Shown: one piece after another, positions 1-5,617 of the stretch
Numbering within the stretch: the first letter of the stretch is position 1
How the letters are laid out: each line of letters starts with the position of its first letter
Assembly (NCBI GenBank): GCA_964384625.1
Contig: CAYLNH010000284.1
Span: 1-9,212 of the forward strand
Length of the DNA stretch: 9,212 bases
Reading direction: 5' to 3'
Origin: CAYLNH01 sp964384625
GTDB lineage: Bacteria; Verrucomicrobiota; Lentisphaeria; JABSQK01
The notes under the pieces: generated by a model
What the model saw: the letters and a program-made list of their open reading frames with translations, nothing else
The model's database searches: none
Told to the model about the DNA's origin: nothing
Program-made: the position numbers and the translations under genes

Positions 1-133
1 ATTGTAGGGGTGTTGCAATGCGAGTGCCTGTCCTGCTGCATTGGAAGATCCGTTGCAATTTGAATCCGACGCCGGCGGAGAGGCGTCAATGACGGCAATG
101 GTTTCCGATGAACCGGGCCGGGCACGTCGCCCC

Positions 134-163
134 CTTGCGGTCGCGGCAATCGCCGCGTGCAAG
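134..163. other. Strong GC-rich hairpin upstream of the DUF547 gene
   Basis: CTTGC (134-138) pairs with GCAAG (159-163), and CGCGGC (142-147) pairs with GCCGCG (152-157) around an AATC loop. That gives 11 base pairs interrupted only by an internal loop (GGT opposite T). No T-run follows on the plus strand, so it is not a canonical intrinsic terminator for a leftward neighbour. It could still end transcription from the left, or be a protein-binding site. It lies upstream of the candidate promoter at 190-218, so it would not be in that transcript. Confidence 0.45.
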
Positions 164-189
164 TCATGCCGACATCGCGTCACTTGCGG

Positions 190-218
190 TTGGCTTGCAG
201 AATCGGCGGTGACATATT
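190..218 (+). promoter_or_regulatory. Candidate sigma70-type promoter for the DUF547 gene
   Basis: A TTGGCT hexamer (190-195) and a CATATT hexamer (213-218) are separated by exactly 17 bases. Each matches four of six consensus positions. Transcription would start near 225, giving a leader of about 36 bases before the ATG at 261. This is motif reading only; matches of this quality can arise by chance. Confidence 0.35.
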
Positions 219-260
219 CCGGCTGCCGAATCGAATATGTGGGCATGGAAGGAGGACAGC

Positions 261-1121
261 ATGGGATCATCCAGGAGAATCGGCGTCAAGCTCTTTTTCA
301 TCGCCGCCGCCGTCGGCGCGGTTACCGGGGTCGTCGGACTGGCATTTCGCGGTGAGTTCACCAAGCTGTTCGGACCGCCGCCGGTGGAAGCGAAGGAGTC
401 CTACACCGCCAACCCGGACTCGCCGGGGTTCGATCATTCCATGCTTGACGAGGTGCTGCGGGCTCACGTGGACGACCGCGGCCTGGTTGACTACGCGGCG
501 CTGCACCGGGATCCCGCCAAGCTGGATCAATACATCGCAGCACTCCAGGACGCCCCGTTTGAAGCTCTGGGGCGCGACGAAAAACTGGTATTGCTGATCA
601 ACGCCTACAACGCGTTTACCCTGCGGCTGATCCTCGACCACTACCCCGTCGCGTCCATTCGCGACATCCCCGGCGCCGAACGCTGGGACGCCGTACGCTG
701 GCAGGTCGGCAAACAGACGTGGAGTCTGAATCAGATCGAACACGAACAGGTCCGGCCGCATTTCGTCGAACCACGGATTCATTTTGCCCTGGTCTGCGCG
801 GCCATCGGCTGCCCGCCGCTGCGGCCTGAGGCCTACACGGTGGAGCGCCTTGAGGAACAATTGGCGGCCCAGACGGAATACGTTCATATGCACCCGCGCT
901 GGTTCCGCTACGAACCCGGTTCGGACACCGTCCACCTGACGCAGCTCTACAAGTGGTACGGCGGGGATTTCGAACAGACGGCCGGCAGTGTACTGAGCTA
1001 CGTCGCAAACTACGCCCCGTCATTGACCGCGACACTGGAACGGGGCGAGCCGCCGGCGATCGACTGGCTCGACTACGATTGGAGTCTGAATGCAAAGACC
1101 AACGCCGGCAAGATCCCCTGA
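261..1121 (+). CDS. Membrane-anchored DUF547 domain protein
   Basis: The protein has 286 residues. A basic N-terminus (SRR) and a hydrophobic segment at about residues 9-28 suggest a signal anchor, with the rest probably periplasmic. The DUF547 (PF04784) core is recognisable: LLINAYNAFTLRLIL (111-125), IHFALVCAAIGCPPL (173-187) with its Cys-x-x-x-x-Cys-Pro-Pro signature, LYKWYGGDF (229-237), and WLDYDWSLN near the C-terminus. The family has no established biochemical activity that I can state. I chose the ATG at 261, not 237, because AAGGAGGA (249-256) sits four bases upstream of it and would lie inside the coding region of the longer form. The gene stands alone and converges with the NamZ gene after a 19-base gap. 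The family call is confident; the function is unknown. Confidence 0.9.
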   Translation: MGSSRRIGVKLFFIAAAVGAVTGVVGLAFRGEFTKLFGPPPVEAKESYTANPDSPGFDHSMLDEVLRAHVDDRGLVDYAALHRDPAKLDQYIAALQDAPFEALGRDEKLVLLINAYNAFTLRLILDHYPVASIRDIPGAERWDAVRWQVGKQTWSLNQIEHEQVRPHFVEPRIHFALVCAAIGCPPLRPEAYTVERLEEQLAAQTEYVHMHPRWFRYEPGSDTVHLTQLYKWYGGDFEQTAGSVLSYVANYAPSLTATLERGEPPAIDWLDYDWSLNAKTNAGKIP

Positions 1122-1140
1122 TTCGGTTTGCGGCGTCGCA
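1122..1140. other. Convergent 19-bp gap without visible terminator
   Basis: The stop codons of the DUF547 gene and the NamZ gene are only 19 bases apart and I see no hairpin in the gap. Transcripts from the two sides probably overlap at their 3' ends, or termination signals lie inside the opposing coding regions. Confidence 0.5.
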
Positions 1141-2430
1141 TCAGCGTTCCAGGTGTGAGACGCCTTCGCGGCCCTGGACCCGGCGGTGGCGGTAGATCAG
1201 GTAGCGCGCGCGATCCCGGTTGAACTGCCGGTGCTGCCGCGACCAGGACCGCACCATGGTTTCCAGGCTGTCGCCGCGCTGAATGCCGCGACGCACACTG
1301 CTCGTACCCATGGCGCGGTCGAAGGTCTTGATGCGTTTCGGCTCCCATTGGAATTTGCCGGGATAGGTTCGGGACATGTACATCAGCAACGTCAATTCGA
1401 TAGTGGCCGGCTTGATCCTGGTGATATCCGTCACCGTCAGCACCACAGCGTTCACCCGTTTGCCGCGGAAGAACCCCTTTGAGATGAAACTGGTGGCGCT
1501 GAAACGAACGCCGCTCAAGCCGATGTTGTTCAGATCGCGAGCGGTCTGTTCGGCATCGAGCCACGGAGCACCGACGAGCTGGAAGGGGGCGTCGGTGCCG
1601 ATCCCGATGTGCAGTTGGCCGGTCAACCCGATGGTGCCGGTCGCAGGGAAACAGGCGGCCGCGTCGAGGTCCGGGATATTCGGCGACGGCCCGATCCATT
1701 TCAACCCGGTTTCTTTGTAGCTCATGCCGCGATAATAGCCGGCCATCGGGATGACGGTCAGATGGCAGCGCAGGTTGTGCTTGCGGTTGAAATAACGGCC
1801 GAGTTCACCGACGGTCATACCGTAGCACCGGGGGATGGCAAACCGGGTGAGCAGCGAGTTGTAGCGGGTGTCGCAGATGGGGCCGTCGACAGTATTGGCG
1901 CCGAATGGACAGGGACGGTCGAGGACGATCATCTGGACGTCTTGCTCGCCGCAGGCGGTCATGGCTTCGGCCATGCTCCAGATATAGGTGTAGGCCCGGC
2001 TGCCGACATCCTGGATGTCGTAGATCAACACGTCGATCCCGGCCAGATGCGCCTTTTTCGGGCGATAACCGACTTCGCCGCCGTAGAGCGAGATGACCCG
2101 CAGTCCGGTCTTGCGGTCAACGGTATCGGCGACTTTCCTGCCGGCCTTGAGCTTGCCGCGGATGCCGTGTTCAGGCGAGAACAACCGCACCAGGTTCACG
2201 TTCGGGTGGGCGTGGAGCAGGTCGATCGTGGACTTACCCCGGGCGTTCACCCCGGTTTGATTGGTCAGCAGTGCGACACGCTTGCCTTTTACCAGATGGG
2301 TGTATCCCGCGAGGAACACATCCACGCCCGGCATGAACTGCTGCTGCTCCTGGGCAGACGCCACACCGGCAAGGATAAGTAGACAGAGAAAGGCAAGCGC
2401 CGGCCTCCTGGCGGCTTTCCTCCTGTACAT
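1141..2430 (-). CDS. namZ: Secreted exo-beta-N-acetylmuramidase, NamZ type (DUF1343, GH171)
   Basis: The protein has 429 residues, typical of the family. Known NamZ enzymes remove terminal MurNAc from the non-reducing end of peptidoglycan fragments, feeding wall recycling. The N-terminus is a signal peptide (basic start, hydrophobic core at about residues 11-24, likely cleavage after ASA at 24-26), so the enzyme should act in the periplasm or outside. Family motifs in order are VALLTNQTGV (52-61), LFSPEHGIRG (83-92, with the conserved Glu87-His88 pair), YDIQDVGSRAYTYI (137-150), VLDRPCP (169-175, usually RPNP), PSPNIP (248-253) and GIGTDAPFQLVGAPW (276-290). The start at 2430 is chosen because AGGAGG (2441-2436) lies five bases before it. 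A longer form from 2484 would place hydrophilic residues ahead of the signal peptide. The gene is divergent from the protease gene. Family assignment is firm; the substrate follows from characterised members. Confidence 0.92.
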   Translation of the reverse strand: MYRRKAARRPALAFLCLLILAGVASAQEQQQFMPGVDVFLAGYTHLVKGKRVALLTNQTGVNARGKSTIDLLHAHPNVNLVRLFSPEHGIRGKLKAGRKVADTVDRKTGLRVISLYGGEVGYRPKKAHLAGIDVLIYDIQDVGSRAYTYIWSMAEAMTACGEQDVQMIVLDRPCPFGANTVDGPICDTRYNSLLTRFAIPRCYGMTVGELGRYFNRKHNLRCHLTVIPMAGYYRGMSYKETGLKWIGPSPNIPDLDAAACFPATGTIGLTGQLHIGIGTDAPFQLVGAPWLDAEQTARDLNNIGLSGVRFSATSFISKGFFRGKRVNAVVLTVTDITRIKPATIELTLLMYMSRTYPGKFQWEPKRIKTFDRAMGTSSVRRGIQRGDSLETMVRSWSRQHRQFNRDRARYLIYRHRRVQGREGVSHLER

Positions 2431-2455
2431 CGATGCCTCCTGTTCGATGGCGTCT

Positions 2456-2484
2456 ACTATACGGAAACCCCGGGTTGAATGCAA
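2456..2484 (-). promoter_or_regulatory. Candidate promoter of the NamZ gene
   Basis: On the minus strand TTGCAT (2484-2479) and TATAGT (2461-2456, five of six consensus positions) are separated by 17 bases. Transcription would start near 2449, leaving a short leader of about 20 bases that carries the AGGAGG ribosome binding site. Confidence 0.55.
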
Positions 2485-2516
2485 ACATCAGATTCAATCC
2501 GTCCACAGATTGCCGG

Positions 2517-2534
2517 GTAAAACATTTGTAAAAC
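2517..2534. repeat. Direct repeat GTAAAAC with 11-bp spacing between divergent promoters
   Basis: GTAAAAC occurs at 2517-2523 and again at 2528-2534, so the copies fall about one helical turn apart. They lie between the two divergent candidate promoters and could be a site for a regulator of one or both genes. The function is an inference; only the repeat itself is seen. Confidence 0.4.
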
Positions 2535-2547
2535 GGCCGCGCGGGGC

Positions 2548-2577
2548 TTAGGAGATTTGCCGGTTCCCCGTCATAGT
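2548..2577 (+). promoter_or_regulatory. Candidate promoter of the C39/zinc protease gene
   Basis: CATAGT (2572-2577) resembles a -10 element and is followed by AGA, as in the NamZ promoter on the opposite strand. A weak -35 candidate, TTAGGA (2548-2553), lies 18 bases upstream. The leader would be about 37 bases long. Confidence 0.4.
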
Positions 2578-2620
2578 AGATACAGTCACGGAATCTGAAT
2601 TCACCTTGAGGGGCAATCCG

Positions 2621-4048
2621 ATGAAGTATCTGCCGACCATATTCGCGGCCGCTCTGACAGCGGCGGTCCCGGTCATCTGCGAGGCGAAAGAACCGGCGCG
2701 CCCGCGCGGCGGGGTGTTGATTAAGGGGGTCCCGCATGTCAAACAGAAACCGGACTTCTGCGGCGAGGCCTGTGTCGAGATGTATCTGCGCAAGCTCGGC
2801 TGTCAAGGCATGACCCAGGACGACGTCTTCAACCGGGCCCGATTGGATCCGGCCCTGGGCCGCGGGTGCTATACGAAGGAACTGACCACGGCGGTCAAGG
2901 ACCTCGGCTTCGATCCGGGGACCGTCGGTACGTGGATCCCGGAGAAAACCGCCGATACCGCGATGGCGCGCGAGTGGAAGAAGATCTTAAGCGATCTGCA
3001 CCGCGGCATCCCCTCGATCGTCTGCATGCATTTCTCCGACCGCCCGCAAACGACCGAACACTTCCGTTTGATCCTCGGCTATGACGCCGACGCCAAAGAG
3101 ATCATCTATCACGAACCGGCGGTCGCCCGCGGCGACTACCGGCGGATGGAGAAGGAAACGTTTTTCAAACTCTGGCCGCTCAAGTACAGGAAGGACCGGT
3201 GGCTGCTGATCCGGCTGCGGCTCAAACCCGGGAAGATTCCGAAGCTGGCGAAGAAGCCGGCCGGATTCACCGCCGCCGACTACGCCCAGGCGGTGATGAA
3301 GACCCGGCGCCAGCTGCCGAAGGGGTTCACCCTCATCCTGCAGAAACCGTTCATTGTCGTTGGCGACGAAACCCCGAAAATGGTGCGGCGGCGATCCACC
3401 GGGACGGTCAAATGGGCTACGGACATGCTCAAGAAGGACTACTTCAAGAAGGATCCCAAACACATCATCACCATCTGGCTGTTCAAGAACAAGGCCAGCT
3501 ACCGCAAATACACGAAGGCGATCTTCAACGACAACCCGGGGACGCCGTTCGGATATTTCTCATCACGGCACAACGCCTTGATCATGAACATCGCCACCGG
3601 CGGCGGCACGCTGGTGCACGAGATGGTTCATCCGTTCGTCGACACCAATTTCCCCAAGTGCCCGAGCTGGTTCAACGAAGGACTGGCTTCGCTGTACGAA
3701 CAGTGCGGCGCCCGCCGCGGCAAGATCATGGGGTTCACCAACTGGCGGCTGGCCGGGCTGCAGAAGGCCATCAGGAACGACGATGTCCCGGCCTTCAAGA
3801 CACTGTGCAGCACCAGCACCCGTGAATTCTACGAAGAAGACCCCGGCTCCAACTATTCACAGGCGCGTTATCTCTGCTACTACCTGCAGCAAAAGGGCCT
3901 GCTGCGGAAATACTATCACGCCTTCGCCAAGAACGTCGACCAGGATCCGACCGGCTACAAAACGCTGAAGGAGGTCCTTGGCGAGAAAGATATGGACGAT
4001 TTCAAGGAACGCTGGGAGACGTGGGTGATGAAGCTTCGCTTTCCTTAG
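2621..4048 (+). CDS. Secreted two-domain protease-like protein: C39-like cysteine domain plus HExxH zinc domain
   Basis: The protein has 475 residues and starts with a signal peptide (about 1-22). Residues 33-200 resemble the C39-like peptidase domain (Peptidase_C39_2). Gln42 would form the oxyanion hole, Cys47 (in FCGEAC) would be the nucleophile, and His147 (in TEHFRLILGYD) the base. The usual Asp-Pro third residue reads Glu165-Pro166, followed by the typical F-x-x-x-W element. Residues of about 230-475 resemble the peptidase-MA/gluzincin group: HEMVH (333-337) with a third zinc ligand Glu353 in WFNEGLASLYE, then ARYLCYYLQQKGLL (415-428), usual for the helical end of this group. I start at the ATG at 2621, seven bases after GAGGGG (2608-2613); a TTG at 2606 would overlap that site. 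The gene is monocistronic by position. Substrates are unknown, and I cannot say whether both domains are active. Confidence 0.8.
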   Translation: MKYLPTIFAAALTAAVPVICEAKEPARPRGGVLIKGVPHVKQKPDFCGEACVEMYLRKLGCQGMTQDDVFNRARLDPALGRGCYTKELTTAVKDLGFDPGTVGTWIPEKTADTAMAREWKKILSDLHRGIPSIVCMHFSDRPQTTEHFRLILGYDADAKEIIYHEPAVARGDYRRMEKETFFKLWPLKYRKDRWLLIRLRLKPGKIPKLAKKPAGFTAADYAQAVMKTRRQLPKGFTLILQKPFIVVGDETPKMVRRRSTGTVKWATDMLKKDYFKKDPKHIITIWLFKNKASYRKYTKAIFNDNPGTPFGYFSSRHNALIMNIATGGGTLVHEMVHPFVDTNFPKCPSWFNEGLASLYEQCGARRGKIMGFTNWRLAGLQKAIRNDDVPAFKTLCSTSTREFYEEDPGSNYSQARYLCYYLQQKGLLRKYYHAFAKNVDQDPTGYKTLKEVLGEKDMDDFKERWETWVMKLRFP

Positions 4049-4055
4049 GGCGTAC

Positions 4056-4071
4056 GCCGAAGATATTCGGC
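4056..4071 (+). terminator. Short hairpin directly after the protease gene
   Basis: GCCGAA (4056-4061) pairs perfectly with TTCGGC (4066-4071) around a GATA loop, seven bases after the stop codon. The following bases (AGTTTATCCC) contain only a weak T-run. It may act as an inefficient intrinsic terminator or a 3'-end stabiliser. Confidence 0.4.
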
Positions 4072-4116
4072 AGTTTATCCCGCAATTGTTCGACCGTTGA
4101 ATGGCAGCCGCAGGAG

Positions 4117-4133
4117 GGGCCGCAATTCGGCCC
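4117..4133. terminator. GGGCCG/CGGCCC hairpin in the convergent gap
   Basis: GGGCCG (4117-4122) and CGGCCC (4128-4133) form a perfect six-base-pair stem around CAATT, with TTT following on the plus strand. It lies in the 169-base gap (4049-4217) between convergent genes and could serve either direction. I found nothing else gene-like in that gap. Confidence 0.4.
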
Positions 4134-4217
4134 TTTCGGCCGGCAGCGACGCTGTTTGTCGAAGGCGTTTCGCGGCGGGTGGCGGTGCACGGTCGGGAAC
4201 CGGGATCCTGCCGGACG

Positions 4218-5510
4218 CTACTTCCGCAGTTTCGTCAGGACCTTTTCGGCTTCTCTGGCGGCTGCGGTACCGGGATACTTCTCGACCACCAGTTCGAGGT
4301 ATTTAAATGTATTCTTGCGGTCGCGCTTCTTATAGAACTGCTTGGCCCGGCTGAGGACCTCCTGCGCTTCCTTCTCCTTTTCGAACGCCGGGTCTTGGCG
4401 GATCTCGCGCAACAGGACCCGGGCTTCGAAGGCGGCATCTTTGCCGTAGCGATCGAGCAGTTTTTCCAGTTCGCCGACGGCGGCGGCGATATTCTTGTCG
4501 GCGATGTGGACCTTGGCGGCGGCAATCCCGGCGGTGATCGCCTGCCGATGTTTCTGCAGCCGCTCCATTCCTTTCTTACTGCCGACGGCCGCGGCCCGGA
4601 AATAGTAGCCCATCGCCGTCTTATACCGCCGTTTCTTCTCGGCGTCCCGGCCCTTCTCCAGGAGATCGTCGGCCGCGGTCCGCAACGGGCGGTCAAGATG
4701 TTGGACGGCTTTTTCGAACCATTCCGCCGGCGGCAGTTCATTTCCCATTTTGGGGACTTCAAGATAGAGCACGTTCTTCAGCTCTTCATTGTAGCCCTGC
4801 TCATAGAACTGCTTCATCTGGTCGCGACTGTCGCTGTCCTCGCCGGTCAGCAGGACGTAACGCCCGCGCCGCTTGGCGATCACCATGGAGACCGTCCTGG
4901 GTTTCTCGATTCCGGGCACCCAGAACTGATCCTGACCGGGCACATTGATTTTCTCCCAGAAGCTCGCGGCCAGGAGGAAGGCGCCGCCGTTGAAGACATC
5001 GGCGAACTGTACGGCCAGTTGGCTGGCCACCTGGGCGCCGCTGCCGATACCGACGACGTAGATGCGGTCGGGATCGATGTTGTAGAGGTTCGGCATATTG
5101 TGGGCGGCATCCAGCGCCAGGGGGATACGCTCCCGAATCGTGTCCGCCTCGCTCCCGGCCTTGTTCGCCCCGATCCAGATCAGTTTGTGCTTGTCCATGA
5201 GCGAGACATACTGCGGCAGGACATCGCCTTTGTCGCGCGAAGCGACCCAGACGATCAGGCCATGCGGCTGCCAGGGCTGATAGCTCTTCGGGACGTACGC
5301 CTGGAAACTGCGGTCGCGCAGCAGGTAGAAGTACTTGCCGCGCGGCTTCGGCTTGAGCTCTGCGTCGGTCCGGCGCAGCACGCTCTTCACCTCGGCCATG
5401 GGACTGCTCCTGGTGAACTCCAGCGTCAGCTTGCCGGTCTTGGGCGCCCCATCGCCGCCGACTGCCGCGACAGCCCAGGCGGCAACAACGAGAATGATCG
5501 CTGTCTTCAT
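4218..5510 (-). CDS. Secreted alpha/beta-hydrolase-fold protein with C-terminal helical repeats, probably catalytically inactive
   Basis: The protein has 430 residues with a signal peptide (about 1-16). Residues of about 58-275 look like an esterase/PHB-depolymerase-type alpha/beta hydrolase: FQAYVPKSYQPWQPHGLIVWV (69-89), the IDPDRIYVVG strand (145-154), TGEDSDSRD (222-230) and a late PKMGNELPPAEWF (253-265). In active relatives the elbow reads G-x-S-x-G, often GFSGG. Here it reads GIGSG (154-158), with Gly156 at the nucleophile position and Ser one place later. The late motif has Asn257 where relatives carry the catalytic His. Residues of about 276-430 are charged amphipathic helices resembling TPR-like repeats, ending LVVEKYPGTAAAREAEKVL. 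The ATG at 5510 follows GGAG by eight bases. A binding or scaffold role is my inference. The fold call is good; the exact family is uncertain. Confidence 0.7.
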   Translation of the reverse strand: MKTAIILVVAAWAVAAVGGDGAPKTGKLTLEFTRSSPMAEVKSVLRRTDAELKPKPRGKYFYLLRDRSFQAYVPKSYQPWQPHGLIVWVASRDKGDVLPQYVSLMDKHKLIWIGANKAGSEADTIRERIPLALDAAHNMPNLYNIDPDRIYVVGIGSGAQVASQLAVQFADVFNGGAFLLAASFWEKINVPGQDQFWVPGIEKPRTVSMVIAKRRGRYVLLTGEDSDSRDQMKQFYEQGYNEELKNVLYLEVPKMGNELPPAEWFEKAVQHLDRPLRTAADDLLEKGRDAEKKRRYKTAMGYYFRAAAVGSKKGMERLQKHRQAITAGIAAAKVHIADKNIAAAVGELEKLLDRYGKDAAFEARVLLREIRQDPAFEKEKEAQEVLSRAKQFYKKRDRKNTFKYLELVVEKYPGTAAAREAEKVLTKLRK

Positions 5511-5548
5511 ACTGCCACTCCGTCGTTTCCGTTCCCTGAAATACCGCT

Positions 5549-5578
5549 ACTATAGTCGCAGTTCGCGGTCAAAGGCAA
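5549..5578 (-). promoter_or_regulatory. Candidate promoter of the alpha/beta-hydrolase-fold gene
   Basis: On the minus strand TTGCCT (5578-5573) and TATAGT (5554-5549, five of six consensus positions) are separated by 18 bases. The promoter sits between the GH95-like stop codon and this gene, so the two minus-strand genes need not be an operon despite the 90-base gap. The -10 is followed by AG, matching the TATAGTAG core upstream of the NamZ gene. Confidence 0.5.
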
Positions 5579-5586
5579 ATGCGTTC

Positions 5587-5617
5587 CGCTGCCGGACGCC
5601 CTATGCCGGACGCAGCG
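5587..5617 (-). terminator. Inverted/direct repeat spanning the GH95-like stop codon
   Basis: CGCTGC (5587-5592) pairs with GCAGCG (5612-5617) across the end of the gene. Inside are two direct copies of TGCCGGACGC (5590-5599 and 5604-5613). The structure could fold in RNA and contribute to termination, but it overlaps coding sequence and has a long loop, so this is weak. Confidence 0.25.

Larger units (their letters stand above)
1..260. other. Upstream intergenic/leader region of the DUF547 gene
   Basis: I see no convincing gene here. Short open frames run through it, but they overlap the next gene, lack ribosome binding sites and have no recognisable motifs. The stretch holds an 8-bp direct repeat GTTGCAAT (12-19 and 52-59), a small inverted repeat CAATGC/GCATTG (16-21 and 38-43), a second one GACGCC/GGCGTC (68-73 and 82-87), a strong hairpin (134-163) and a candidate promoter (190-218). 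The 3' end of any gene to the left is not visible. Confidence 0.6.

Noticed and set aside
41..355. Plus-strand frame from a TTG start ahead of the DUF547 gene
   Set aside because: No ribosome binding site, no recognisable domain, and about 95 bases of overlap with a well-supported start.
267..935. 222-codon minus-strand frame inside the DUF547 gene
   Set aside because: Low-complexity Arg/Gly/Val-rich translation; DUF547 motifs lie on the plus strand.
1609..2382. 257-codon plus-strand frame opposite the NamZ gene
   Set aside because: It shows no family features, and the minus strand carries the complete set of NamZ motifs.
2431..2484. N-terminal extension of the NamZ gene to 2484
   Set aside because: The extension would cross the predicted promoter and the ribosome binding site and would bury the signal peptide.
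4101..5555. 484-codon open frame on the plus strand opposite the pseudo-esterase gene
   Set aside because: No motif is visible and the opposite frame has a signal peptide, a recognisable fold and its own promoter. The long antisense frame follows from base composition.
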